NCBI RefSeq assembly: GCF_011320075.1
Contig: NZ_JAANPA010000002.1
Span: 62,001-126,000, forward strand
Origin: Sphingosinicella sp. YJ22
Lineage (GTDB): Bacteria > Pseudomonadota > Alphaproteobacteria > Sphingomonadales > Sphingomonadaceae
DNA length: 64,000 bases
Reading direction: 5' to 3'
In this document: positions 34,523 to 43,674 of the stretch, piece after piece
How the letters are laid out: each line of letters begins with the position of its first letter
How positions within the stretch are numbered: the first letter of the stretch is position 1
The notes under the pieces: model-generated
What the model was told of the DNA's origin: nothing
The model's input: the letters and a program-made list of their open reading frames with translations, nothing else
Database searches by the model: none
Translations under genes and position numbers: made by a program

Positions 34523-35557
34523 ATGACCCTGATCCTCGGGCTTGAATCGAGCTGCGACGAAAGCGCGGCCTCTGTGGTGACGGGCGACCGCCAGATTCTG
34601 GCGCACTGTCTCGCCGGCCAGGAAACGGCACACCAGCCGTTCGGCGGCGTCGTGCCGGAAATTGCCGCGCGCGCCCATGTCGAGACTCTGCCGGGCCTGG
34701 TCGAGCAGGCGCTGGAGGAAGCGCAGGTGCGCCTCGCCGACGTCGACGCCATCGCCGCCACCGCCGGGCCCGGCCTGATCGGCGGCGTGATGGTCGGCCT
34801 CGTCACCGCCAAGGCGCTGGCGCTGGCCGCGAACAAGCCGCTCGTCGCGGTCAATCATCTCGAAGGCCATGCTTTGTCGCCGATGCTGACCGAGCCGGAC
34901 CTCGCCTTCCCCTATCTGCTGCTGCTCGTCTCCGGCGGCCATTGCCAGTTGCTGCTGGTCGAGGGCGTCGGCGCCTATCGCCGCCTCGCCACCACCATCG
35001 ACGATGCCGCCGGCGAGGCGTTCGACAAGACCGCCAAGCTGCTCGGCCTCGGTTATCCGGGTGGACCGGCCGTCGAGAAGACCGCGGAAGGCGGCGACCC
35101 GAAGGCAGTGCCGCTGCCGCGCCCGCTGATCGGATCGGCCGAGCCGCATTTCTCCTTCGCCGGCCTCAAGAGCGCCGTCCTGCGCGCCGCCGACGCGGGA
35201 ATCTACCCGATCCAGGATCTCGCCGCGTCCTTCCAGCAGGCGGTGGTCGATTGCCTCGTCGACCGCACCGGGCGCGCGCTGGCCGCCGCGCCGCAGGCCA
35301 CGGCGCTGGTCGTCGCCGGTGGGGTCGCCGCCAACACGCCGATCCGCACCGCGCTCAAGGGGCTGGCCGAGGCGCGCGGCCTGCCCTTCGTCGCGCCGCC
35401 CTTGTGGCTGTGCACCGACAATGCGGCGATGATCGCCTGGGCGGGCGCGTTGCGCTTCGAGGCCGGGCTGGTCGACCCCCTCGACGTGCCGGCGCGTGCG
35501 CGCTGGCCGCTCGATCCATCGGCGGAAAAGGCGCGCGGCGCAGGAGTGAAAGCGTGA
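34523..35557 (+). CDS. tsaD: tRNA N6-adenosine threonylcarbamoyltransferase TsaD
   Basis: 344 residues from the ATG at 34523, with AGGGAAGGG in front; an earlier in-frame start is rejected. Seen: [41 protein letters not shown] with metal-binding His residues, [22 protein letters not shown] and [12 protein letters not shown]. It attaches the threonylcarbamoyl group to A37 of ANN-decoding tRNAs with TsaB/E. It overlaps gpsA by GTGA. Confidence 0.97.
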   Translation: MTLILGLESSCDESAASVVTGDRQILAHCLAGQETAHQPFGGVVPEIAARAHVETLPGLVEQALEEAQVRLADVDAIAATAGPGLIGGVMVGLVTAKALALAANKPLVAVNHLEGHALSPMLTEPDLAFPYLLLLVSGGHCQLLLVEGVGAYRRLATTIDDAAGEAFDKTAKLLGLGYPGGPAVEKTAEGGDPKAVPLPRPLIGSAEPHFSFAGLKSAVLRAADAGIYPIQDLAASFQQAVVDCLVDRTGRALAAAPQATALVVAGGVAANTPIRTALKGLAEARGLPFVAPPLWLCTDNAAMIAWAGALRFEAGLVDPLDVPARARWPLDPSAEKARGAGVKA

Positions 35558-36531
35558 AGTTAGGAGTGATCGGAGCGGGCGCGTGGGGCACTGCGCTGGC
35601 GCAGGTGGCTGCGTCGGGCGGCGACGAGGTGATCCTCTGGGCGCGCGAGGCGGACGTCGTCGAATCGGTCAACGGGCGGCACGAGAACAGCCTGTTCCTC
35701 CCTGGCCTTGAGCTTCTGCGCAACATCGTCGCGACCAGCGATCTCGCGGCGCTCGGCGAGTGCGAGGCCTTCCTTGTGGTGACTCCGGCGCAGCACATGC
35801 GCTCGGTGCTCGGCGCTCTCCCGGTGCATGACCGCCCTTTGATTCTCTGCTCGAAGGGGATCGAGGAGGCGAGCGGCTTGATGATGCATGACGTCGCGCA
35901 CGAGGTTCGGCCGGCGGCGCCGATCGCGGTGCTGTCGGGCCCGACCTTCGCGCACGAAGTGGCGGCCGGCCTGCCGACCGCGATCACCCTGGCTGCCGCG
36001 GAAGGACTCGGCGAACGCCTCGCCCAGCGCCTCGCCCGCCCCTCCTTCCGGCCTTACGTCTCGACCGACGTGGTCGGCGCGGAGGTGGGCGGCGCGGTCA
36101 AGAACGTGCTGGCGATCGCCTGCGGCGTGGTGGACGGCATGGGGCTCGGCCTCAACGCACGCGCCTCGCTCATCTCGCGCGGATTTGCAGAAATGAGCCG
36201 CTTCGGACTGGCGCTCGGAGCACGTCCGGAGACCCTGGCCGGCCTCGCGGGGCTCGGCGATCTCGTCCTGACGTGCACCTCGACCAATTCGCGCAATTTC
36301 AGCCTCGGCAAGGGAATCGGCGAAGGCTCCAGCGCCGCCGATCTGCTCGCCGATCGCCGCACGGTTGCCGAGGGCGCATTTACGGCGCCGGTGCTGCGGC
36401 GGGTTGCGGAGGAGCGGCGTGTCGAAATGCCGATCGTCGGCGCGGTGTGCGCGTTGCTCGACGGCAGTGCGTCGGCGAAGGACGCGGTGGACATGCTCCT
36501 CTCGCGGCCGCTCAGGGCCGAGGGCGTCTGA
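35554..36531 (+). CDS. gpsA: NAD(P)-dependent glycerol-3-phosphate dehydrogenase
   Basis: 325 residues starting at the GTG inside the tsaD stop; a far longer open frame upstream is only a shadow of tsaD. Seen: [15 protein letters not shown] (dinucleotide-binding), [37 protein letters not shown] with the catalytic Lys, GFAEMSR and [11 protein letters not shown]. It reduces dihydroxyacetone phosphate to glycerol-3-phosphate for phospholipid synthesis. The tsaD-gpsA order is common in Sphingomonadales. Confidence 0.96.
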   Translation: MKLGVIGAGAWGTALAQVAASGGDEVILWAREADVVESVNGRHENSLFLPGLELLRNIVATSDLAALGECEAFLVVTPAQHMRSVLGALPVHDRPLILCSKGIEEASGLMMHDVAHEVRPAAPIAVLSGPTFAHEVAAGLPTAITLAAAEGLGERLAQRLARPSFRPYVSTDVVGAEVGGAVKNVLAIACGVVDGMGLGLNARASLISRGFAEMSRFGLALGARPETLAGLAGLGDLVLTCTSTNSRNFSLGKGIGEGSSAADLLADRRTVAEGAFTAPVLRRVAEERRVEMPIVGAVCALLDGSASAKDAVDMLLSRPLRAEGV

Positions 36532-36539
36532 GCCGCGGC

Positions 36540-36713
36540 TCAGAAATCCCAGCAGATCCCCTTATTCTCCCAGTCGCCGTAGCGGATCGGCTCCAGGCCC
36601 TTCGGGCCGCCGCTTTCCGCTTCGCCCTCGACGGGGGGCTTCGGCTCGGGCAGGGGCGGGTTCTTGGACAGGTGAGCAGGCGGCTTCACGTGCGGCGGGC
36701 GCTGGCCGGGCAT
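36540..36713 (-). CDS. DUF1674 protein, SDHAF4-like succinate dehydrogenase assembly factor
   Basis: 57 residues from the ATG at 36713, with AAAGGA six bases upstream. The conserved end GLEPIRYGDWENKGICWDF is the DUF1674 signature; in eukaryotes the related SDHAF4 helps flavinated SdhA assemble with SdhB. The proline-rich N-terminus (PPAHLSKNPPLPEPKPP) is normal for the family. It lies between gpsA and the divergent rsmB-type gene. Confidence 0.88.
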   Translation of the reverse strand: MPGQRPPHVKPPAHLSKNPPLPEPKPPVEGEAESGGPKGLEPIRYGDWENKGICWDF

Positions 36714-36779
36714 TCGGCGTCCTTTGCAAGGGCGAGAGGTCGGCCCACATGTCGGACATGAACGAGGCTCGGACAAGAC

Positions 36780-38084
36780 GTGGCTGAACGCAATCCCAGG
36801 GGCAGGCCGCAGCGCCGGCCCGACCAGCCGCCGGCGGCACCCGGGACGGCCACGCGCCGCTCCGCCTTGGCGCTTCTCGACGCGGTGCTCCGAAAGGGCC
36901 TTCCGCTGGAGGCGGCCCTGGACAGCGCCGCCCGCGGCCTCAGCCGACCCGAAGATCGCGCTCTCGCCCTCGCCATCGCCGCCGAGGTTCTGCGACGCCT
37001 TCCGGACCTCGATGATCTGATCGACAGCGCCACCCAGCGTCCCTTGCCCGATGACGCCAAGGCGCGATCGGTGCTGCGCATCGCCCTCGTCCAGTCTCTG
37101 GTGCTCGGAACGCCGCCGCACGCGGCCATCTCGACCGCGCTGCCGATGCTCGAAGGCGGTCCGCGCCGGCTCGTCCACGGCGTGTTCGGCGCGCTGCTCC
37201 GCCGCGAGGCGACCCTGCCCGAAGTCCCCACCTTGCCGGCGCCCGTGGCCCTGCGCTGGGCCGCAGCGTGGGGAGATGACGTCGTGACGTCAGCGTCGCG
37301 ATTGATTGCGGCGCCACCCCCGCTCGACCTCTGTTTCCCTCCCGAGCGGCCGCCGGCGCTTGAAGGCGTCAGCTTCGCCCCCGGACACTTGCGTCTGCCG
37401 CGCGGCCAGGCGGTGGCCGGCATGACAGGTTACGGCGAGGGGCAATGGTGGGTGCAGGACTTCGCCGCATCGGTTCCCGCGCGCGTGCTCGGCCGCGGCG
37501 AGGGCCGTCGCGCGCTCGACCTGTGCGCGGCTCCGGGCGGCAAGACGATGCAGCTCGCCGCGGCCGGCTTTGAGGTCACCGCGGTGGACGCTTCCGTAAG
37601 TCGTCTCGCGCGACTTTCCGAGAATCTCGAGCGTACCGGCCTCCGCGCCGAGGTCGTGACGGCCGATCTGCTCGACTGGCAGCCGTCCGAACCGGCCGAC
37701 GCGATCCTGCTCGACGCGCCCTGCTCGGCCACCGGCATCTTCCGGCGCCACCCGGACGTTCTGCACCGGGTTCGCCCCTCGGCCATCGCCGCGCTCGCCG
37801 AGGGCCAGGCGGCGATGCTGCGCCGCGCCGCGGGCTGGCTGAAGCCGGGCGGCACGCTGGTCTACTCGGTCTGCTCGCTGGAGCCTCAGGAGGGCGAGCA
37901 CGTCGCCCGTGCCTTCCTCGCCGAACATGGCGACTTCCGCATCGAGCCGCCGCGCACTGGCGAGCTTCCGGAGCAACTCCAGCCGTCGCAGGAGGGCTTC
38001 CTTCGCCTGCTTCCCGGCCTGTTCGAGGATGCGGGCGGCGCGGACAGCTTCTTCATCGCCCGCTTCGTTCGCGAACGGGGATAA
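36780..38084 (+). CDS. RsmB-family rRNA cytosine-5 methyltransferase
   Basis: 434 residues. The N-terminal NusB-like helical domain (ALALLDAVLRKGLPLEAALD) is followed by an S-adenosylmethionine domain with LDLCAAPGGKTMQLA, the motif IV cysteine in DAPCSATGIFRRHPD and the catalytic cysteine in VYSVCSLEPQEGEHV. It should methylate a cytosine of 16S rRNA (position 967 in E. coli). A GTG start was taken because the nearby ATGs are out of frame. The rpe gene follows after about 50 bp. Confidence 0.9.
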   Translation: MAERNPRGRPQRRPDQPPAAPGTATRRSALALLDAVLRKGLPLEAALDSAARGLSRPEDRALALAIAAEVLRRLPDLDDLIDSATQRPLPDDAKARSVLRIALVQSLVLGTPPHAAISTALPMLEGGPRRLVHGVFGALLRREATLPEVPTLPAPVALRWAAAWGDDVVTSASRLIAAPPPLDLCFPPERPPALEGVSFAPGHLRLPRGQAVAGMTGYGEGQWWVQDFAASVPARVLGRGEGRRALDLCAAPGGKTMQLAAAGFEVTAVDASVSRLARLSENLERTGLRAEVVTADLLDWQPSEPADAILLDAPCSATGIFRRHPDVLHRVRPSAIAALAEGQAAMLRRAAGWLKPGGTLVYSVCSLEPQEGEHVARAFLAEHGDFRIEPPRTGELPEQLQPSQEGFLRLLPGLFEDAGGADSFFIARFVRERG

Positions 38085-38133
38085 ATCCCGCACTTTCCTT
38101 GCCGCCGGAATCGCGCGCCTATAGGCTTGTGCG

Positions 38134-38796
38134 ATGCAGCAGCCGGTCCGCATCGCCCCGTCCATCCTGTCCGCCGACTTCGCCCGCCTGGGCGAAGAAG
38201 TGCGCGCGATCGACGCGGCCGGGGCGGACTGGATCCATATCGACGTCATGGACGGCCATTTCGTGCCGAACCTCACCATCGGCCCGGCCGTTGTGAAGGC
38301 ACTTCGTCCCCACACCGCCAAGCCGTTCGACGTCCATCTGATGATCTCGCCGGTCGACACCTACCTCCAGGCCTTCGCCGATGCGGGCGCCGACACCATC
38401 ACCGTCCATCCCGAGGCGGGGCCGCATCTCCACCGCACGATCCAGGCGATCAAGGTGCTGGGAAAGCGCGCCGGCGTGTCGCTCAATCCCGCCACCTCGG
38501 CGAAGATGCTCGATTATGTGCTCGAGGAAGTCGATCTCGTCCTTGTGATGAGCGTCAATCCGGGCTTCGGCGGCCAGAGCTTCATCGACAGCCAACTCCG
38601 CAAGGTCGAGGCGATCCGCAAGCAGATCGACAAGACCGGCAAGGCGATCGACCTCGAGGTCGACGGCGGCGTCGACCAGGCCAACGCCGCGCGAGTGATC
38701 GCCGCCGGCGCCGACGCGCTGGTCGCCGGCACCGCCACGTTCCGCGGCGGCCCGGATGCCTATGCCGCCAACATCAAGGCGCTGCGCGGGGCATGA
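38134..38796 (+). CDS. rpe: Ribulose-phosphate 3-epimerase
   Basis: 220 residues, the standard TIM barrel. Seen: [57 protein letters not shown] and [12 protein letters not shown], including catalytic Asp and metal-binding His. It interconverts ribulose-5-phosphate and xylulose-5-phosphate in the pentose phosphate or Calvin-type cycle. It overlaps the heparinase gene by ATGA. Confidence 0.97.
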   Translation: MQQPVRIAPSILSADFARLGEEVRAIDAAGADWIHIDVMDGHFVPNLTIGPAVVKALRPHTAKPFDVHLMISPVDTYLQAFADAGADTITVHPEAGPHLHRTIQAIKVLGKRAGVSLNPATSAKMLDYVLEEVDLVLVMSVNPGFGGQSFIDSQLRKVEAIRKQIDKTGKAIDLEVDGGVDQANAARVIAAGADALVAGTATFRGGPDAYAANIKALRGA

Positions 38797-40499
38797 GCCG
38801 CTACGAGCGAATCACCGGCCGGCCGCCGCCCGAACCGGAGCCCGCGCGGCGCCGCGAGCTGGTTCCGGTTCCCGCCGGCGGCCCCTCCTTCCTCGGCCGG
38901 GTTATCGCGATGCTCGGCCTCACCGGCCGCGCTCCGCTGCGAATCCTCGCCGTCCCGCGCGATCCGATCGTCGGCAACAAGGGCGTCGGGCTGGCCTTGC
39001 TCGAGGGCCGCTTCGTCGCCGGCGGGCATGAGCTCGATGTCGAGGATCTCTACCGTTCCGATTCCGGCCTTCCCGCCGAGGTCGCCGAGCGGGTGCACAG
39101 TTTCGCCTGGCTGCGCGACGTCGCCGCCGCCGCGACCCATGAGCGCGGCCGCGACGTCGGCGAATATCTGACCCGCGCCTGGCTGTCGCAGCACAGCGAG
39201 CCTGGCGGCGGCTTGGCCTGGCGCGCCGACATGGTCGGCCGCCGCCTGCTCACCTGGCCGGCTTACGCGCCCTACATCCTGTCGAGCCGCGATTCGGACT
39301 ATCGCGCCCGGGTCCTGCGCACCCTGTCGCGAAGCGCGCGTGAGGCGGAGCGCCGCGCCGACAGCGTCGCGACGGGCCTGCCGCGCATCGCCGCGTGGAG
39401 TGGCGTCGTGGCGTCATCGCTCACCCTGCAGGGCCGGACCGAACGCCTCGCCAAGGCGGAAGCCGGGCTCGCCCGGGCGCTGCGCAGCGGGCTCAGCGAG
39501 GATGGCGGCCTCGTCAGCCGAGCGCCGCACCAGCAGCTCGACCTGGTCGAGACCTTCGCTCTTCTGCGCGCCTCCTACGGCGCCATTCATGGCGTCATGC
39601 CCGACTGGCTGCGCGACGCGCAGGAAGGCGCGCTGTCGGCCTTGCTCAGCACCGTGCTCGGCGATGCCGGGCTGTCGAGCTGGCAAGGCGGCAATGCCGG
39701 CGACCCGCACCGAATCGTCGCCGCGGTCGAGGCGTCGGCCGCCCATGCCGGCCCGCTTCGCCAGTCGCGCGGTTGGGGTTATCAGCGCCTCCAGGGCAAG
39801 GACAGCCTGCTCGTCCTCGACGCCGCGCCCCCGCCCCCGCCCAAGGCGCACTCCGGTGGTTGCGCCTCGACGCTGGCGATCGAGTTCAGCGCCGGCACCC
39901 AGCGGCTGGTGGTCAATTGCGGCGGCGCTGGCGACGCCAGCGGACAGCTGCCCGACGAGCTGCTCCACCTGCTTCGCTCAACCGCCGCGCATTCCACTCT
40001 CACGCTCGGCGACCGCAACTCGACCGCAATCCTCGACGGCGGCGCGCTCGGCAAGGGCGTCGGGAAAGTCGATCTCGAGCGCGGCACCCGCGACGGCCAG
40101 GCGTTGGTCGAGGCCAGTCACGATGGCTATGTCCGCCGTTTCGGGCTTGTCCATCAGCGCACCGTCCTGCTCGCCCCCGACGGCAAGGCGCTGAGCGGCG
40201 AGGACAGCCTCATCCCGGGCGGGCGCAAGCGGCGCAAGGCAGACGTGGGTTATGCCGTCCGCTTCCACCTCCACCCGTCGGTCGAAGTGACCAGCACCGC
40301 CGACGGCCGCGGTGCGCTCCTGCGCGTGCGCGGGCACAAGGCGTGGCAGTTCCGCTGCCGCGGCGGCACGCTCGGAATCGAAGAGAGTTTGTGGATCGAC
40401 GGAAGCGCCGTCCCGCACGCGACCCTCCAGCTCGTCATCAGCGGCGAGACCCCGTCCGACGGCATGACCATCTCGTGGGAGTTCAACGAGGCGGGCTAA
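38793..40499 (+). CDS. Heparinase II/III family protein
   Basis: 568 residues from the ATG inside the rpe stop. The C-terminal beta-rich half ([57 protein letters not shown] in pieces) matches the heparinase II/III-like domain found in the family that alphaproteobacteria keep beside rsmB-rpe-purH. No signal peptide is visible, so it may be cytoplasmic. Substrate unknown; a polysaccharide lyase role is inherited from the family name. Confidence 0.85.
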   Translation: MSRYERITGRPPPEPEPARRRELVPVPAGGPSFLGRVIAMLGLTGRAPLRILAVPRDPIVGNKGVGLALLEGRFVAGGHELDVEDLYRSDSGLPAEVAERVHSFAWLRDVAAAATHERGRDVGEYLTRAWLSQHSEPGGGLAWRADMVGRRLLTWPAYAPYILSSRDSDYRARVLRTLSRSAREAERRADSVATGLPRIAAWSGVVASSLTLQGRTERLAKAEAGLARALRSGLSEDGGLVSRAPHQQLDLVETFALLRASYGAIHGVMPDWLRDAQEGALSALLSTVLGDAGLSSWQGGNAGDPHRIVAAVEASAAHAGPLRQSRGWGYQRLQGKDSLLVLDAAPPPPPKAHSGGCASTLAIEFSAGTQRLVVNCGGAGDASGQLPDELLHLLRSTAAHSTLTLGDRNSTAILDGGALGKGVGKVDLERGTRDGQALVEASHDGYVRRFGLVHQRTVLLAPDGKALSGEDSLIPGGRKRRKADVGYAVRFHLHPSVEVTSTADGRGALLRVRGHKAWQFRCRGGTLGIEESLWIDGSAVPHATLQLVISGETPSDGMTISWEFNEAG

Positions 40500-40567
40500 G
40501 CGGCTTGTGGGCGTGGTCTCGGCGCGGCTAAAGGCGCGGCACGTCGACCCGAGGGGCCCGCTTTTCA

Positions 40568-42157
40568 ATGACCGATATCCGCATTCGCCGCGCCCTGCTG
40601 TCCGTGTCGGACAAAGCGGGCCTGACCGATCTCGCAGCCGCACTGGCGCGCCACGGCGTCGAGCTGGTTTCGACCGGCGGCACCGCCAAGGCGCTGCGCG
40701 AAGCGGGGCACGAGGTGCGCGACATCTCGGATCTCACCGGTTTTCCGGAGATGATGGACGGGCGCGTGAAGACGCTTCACCCGGTCGTCCATGGCGGTCT
40801 ACTCGGCGTGCGCGGCAACCCGGCCCACGAGCAAGCGATGGCCGACCACGGCATCGGCCCCATCGATCTCCTCGTCGTCAATCTCTATCCGTTCGCGCAG
40901 ACCGTCGCGAAAGGCGCCGAGCGCGACGAGATCATCGAGAATATCGATATCGGCGGCCCGGCGATGATCCGCTCGGCCGCGAAGAACCACGACGCGGTCG
41001 CTGTGGTGACCGAGCCGGGCGACTACCAGACGGTGATCGAGGAGCTGGACGCGAAAGGCGGCGCCACCGGCCTCGATCTGCGCCGCGCGCTCGCCAAGCG
41101 CGCCTTCGCCCACACCGCGGCATATGACTCGGCGATCGCCAGCTGGTTCGCCTTCGCCGACGCCGGCGAGCGCTTCCCGCAGACCCTGCCGCTCGCGCTC
41201 GCTCTCGCCACCAAGCTCCGCTACGGCGAGAACCCGCACCAGCATGCCGCGCTCTACCTGCCCCAGGCCGTCGGCGCTCCCGGAATCGCGCAGGCGCGCC
41301 AGGTCCAGGGCAAGGAGCTGAGCTACAACAACTTGAATGATGCCGACGCGGCGCTGGAGCTGGTCAGCGAGTTCCGCGACTCCGGCCCGGCCTGCGTCAT
41401 CGTCAAGCACGCCAATCCGTGCGGCGTCGCGATCGGTGGAAGCGTCGTCGACGCTTATGAAGCGGCCTTCGCCTGCGACACCGTCTCGGCCTTCGGCGGC
41501 ATCATCGCCGTCAACCAGCCGCTCGACCGCGCCGCGGCCGAGGCGATCACCCGGATCTTCACCGAGGTCGTGATCGCGCCCGACGCCGACGAGGAGGCCC
41601 GCGCGCTGTTCGCCGCCAAGAAGAATCTACGCCTGCTTCTGACCGGCACCATGCCCGACCCGGCGCGGCCGGGTCTCACCCTGAAGTCGATCGCCGGCGG
41701 CGTTCTCGTCCAGTCGCGCGACAACGGCCGGCTCGACGAGGACGGCATGCGGGTGGTGACCAAGCGCGCGCCGACGGCGCAGGAGCTGGCCGACTGCCGC
41801 TTCGCCTGGACCGTCGCCAAGCACGTCAAGTCGAACGCCATCGTCTATGCCAGGGACGGCGTCACCACCGGCATCGGCGCAGGCCAGATGAATCGACTGG
41901 AAAGCGCCCGCATCGCCGCCTGGAAAGCCAAGGACGCGGCGGACAAGGCCGGGTGGCACCAGCCGCGCACGATCGGCTCGGCAGTGGCGTCAGACGCCTT
42001 CTTCCCCTTCGCCGACGGTCTTCTCGCCGCCGCCGAGGCGGGCGCGACCGCGGTGATCCAGCCCGGGGGATCGGTGCGCGACGACGAGGTGATCGCCGCC
42101 GCCGACAACGCCGGTCTCGCCATGGTCTTCACCGGAATGCGCCACTTCCGCCACTAA
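40568..42157 (+). CDS. purH: Bifunctional AICAR formyltransferase / IMP cyclohydrolase
   Basis: 529 residues covering both domains. The N-terminal IMP cyclohydrolase shows [43 protein letters not shown] and HGGLLG; the C-terminal transformylase shows [40 protein letters not shown] and [13 protein letters not shown]. It runs the last two steps of IMP synthesis. It overlaps the convergent flippase gene by 4 bp. Confidence 0.97.
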   Translation: MTDIRIRRALLSVSDKAGLTDLAAALARHGVELVSTGGTAKALREAGHEVRDISDLTGFPEMMDGRVKTLHPVVHGGLLGVRGNPAHEQAMADHGIGPIDLLVVNLYPFAQTVAKGAERDEIIENIDIGGPAMIRSAAKNHDAVAVVTEPGDYQTVIEELDAKGGATGLDLRRALAKRAFAHTAAYDSAIASWFAFADAGERFPQTLPLALALATKLRYGENPHQHAALYLPQAVGAPGIAQARQVQGKELSYNNLNDADAALELVSEFRDSGPACVIVKHANPCGVAIGGSVVDAYEAAFACDTVSAFGGIIAVNQPLDRAAAEAITRIFTEVVIAPDADEEARALFAAKKNLRLLLTGTMPDPARPGLTLKSIAGGVLVQSRDNGRLDEDGMRVVTKRAPTAQELADCRFAWTVAKHVKSNAIVYARDGVTTGIGAGQMNRLESARIAAWKAKDAADKAGWHQPRTIGSAVASDAFFPFADGLLAAAEAGATAVIQPGGSVRDDEVIAAADNAGLAMVFTGMRHFRH

Positions 42158-43674
42158 GGCGCGAGGTTCGGCAGCGCCGGCTCCTCGTCCTTGCGGAGAC
42201 GGAAGAGGATACGGTCCTCGGCCGTAAAGCCGCGAGTCCACACCATCACACCGAAGGCGATGAGGATCAGCGGCGCGCCGAGCGTCAGCTGGAACCAGTC
42301 AGGTAGCCACATGATCGGCAGCCCCACGATCAGCGCCGCAGCGGCCGCCCAGCCGAGCGACCAGCGCCAGCCGACCACCGGATCGCCGAGCAAATGCTTG
42401 AGCAGCCGCGCCTTGAGGATCGACGACATGCCGAGCGCCAACGCCAGAGCGCCGGCGGCCCCGGCCGACTGGTAAACCTGCCGCTCCTCGTCCGGCAGAC
42501 CGAGCGCGCCGATGGCCGTGAGGATCGCGACCGTAAGGACCGCCTGGACCCCGATCATCAGCGCCGAGATCATCAGGTTGCGATTGCGCGCGACATAGAC
42601 GAGCGCGGCCTCCGACACCGCTGCGGTCGCCGCGACCGCCTCGGCACCGAGCAGGAAGGCGAGCGCCAACGCGCCGCCGGCGAAGGCCGTGCCGACCAGG
42701 CTCATCAGCGCCTCGCCGGGGATGCCGAGGGCGAAGGCGATGCCGAGCTGCGCCGCGATGATCCAGAAGCCGACCTGGCGGACCTGCCTGGCGACCGCCT
42801 TATAGTCCTTCGCAGCGAGGCGCTCGGTGATCACCGGCGCCAGGATCGGGTCGAAGCTGGTCTTCATCCGCTGCGGAAGCGAGGCGATCTGCTGGGCGAC
42901 ATAATAGACGCCAACATAATAAGGCGCGACGAACAGGCCGAGGATCGCCACGTCGAGGCGGCGCGAGCCCCATTCGATCGCGTCGGCGCCGGCGAGCGGG
43001 ATGTTGTGGCGGGCCAGCTCCAGCGATTTGCCGGGATGCGGCGTCCATCCCCTCGGCACGCCATAAGCGCGCAGCAGCGGGACCAGCGAGGCGATCAGCC
43101 CCGCCACGATCGAGATGACGTAGGCGATGATCAGTCCGTCGCGCGACGAGAAGAACACCATCACGCCGGCGGCGATGCTGATCGTCCACGGCTCGACGAT
43201 TGCCCGCGCCCGCACCGTGGCGGCGATATTGTGCTGGTAGGCGAGCGCGGCGAGCGCGACGTCGGCGCCGGCGATTCCGAAGATCACCAGCGGCAGCAGC
43301 CAGTCGGCGCCGTAGATCTCGCTGTTGGGGAACATCGCCTGCGGAAAGACCATCAGCACGGCGCTGGCGATCGCCGAGGCAATGAATGCGGCGAGCAGCG
43401 AATCCCACACCACGCAGACATGCGGCCTATCGGTGCTCTGCAGCTGCTGGGCGAGGCCGCGCTTGAGGCCGAGCGTGGCGAGCTGCGCCGCGAACTCGAT
43501 GACGATGATCGCGTAGGCGAAGCGGCCGAGGATCTCGGGGCCGTAGAACTGACCGGCAATGAACAGGAAGGGCAGGCGCGCGACGAGGCGCAGCACGAAG
43601 CCGAAGAAATTGGTTCGCCCGCCCTTGGCGAGGGCGGCGATGTCGTCGTCAGGCGGCGAAGCGGCGGCGGTCAA
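42154..43674 (-). CDS. Polysaccharide/lipid flippase (MOP superfamily, Wzx-like)
   Basis: 506 residues, almost wholly hydrophobic with about 12-14 membrane segments ([43 protein letters not shown] in pieces). The start with a short soluble lead, then FFGFVLRL, and the two-fold repeat of membrane bundles fit oligosaccharide flippases of the inner membrane. Substrate cannot be read. It is the downstream partner of polA (ATGA overlap), an unusual pairing but typical of dense alphaproteobacterial operons. Confidence 0.85.
   Translation of the reverse strand: MTAAASPPDDDIAALAKGGRTNFFGFVLRLVARLPFLFIAGQFYGPEILGRFAYAIIVIEFAAQLATLGLKRGLAQQLQSTDRPHVCVVWDSLLAAFIASAIASAVLMVFPQAMFPNSEIYGADWLLPLVIFGIAGADVALAALAYQHNIAATVRARAIVEPWTISIAAGVMVFFSSRDGLIIAYVISIVAGLIASLVPLLRAYGVPRGWTPHPGKSLELARHNIPLAGADAIEWGSRRLDVAILGLFVAPYYVGVYYVAQQIASLPQRMKTSFDPILAPVITERLAAKDYKAVARQVRQVGFWIIAAQLGIAFALGIPGEALMSLVGTAFAGGALALAFLLGAEAVAATAAVSEAALVYVARNRNLMISALMIGVQAVLTVAILTAIGALGLPDEERQVYQSAGAAGALALALGMSSILKARLLKHLLGDPVVGWRWSLGWAAAAALIVGLPIMWLPDWFQLTLGAPLILIAFGVMVWTRGFTAEDRILFRLRKDEEPALPNLAP

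Noticed and set aside
34942-35553. Upstream extension of gpsA by 200 residues
   Set aside because: This part overlaps tsaD in another frame; the GTG at 35554 with GTGA coupling gives the standard gpsA length.
38127-38792. Upstream extension of the heparinase gene
   Set aside because: It lies over rpe in another frame and reads as Arg-rich noise.
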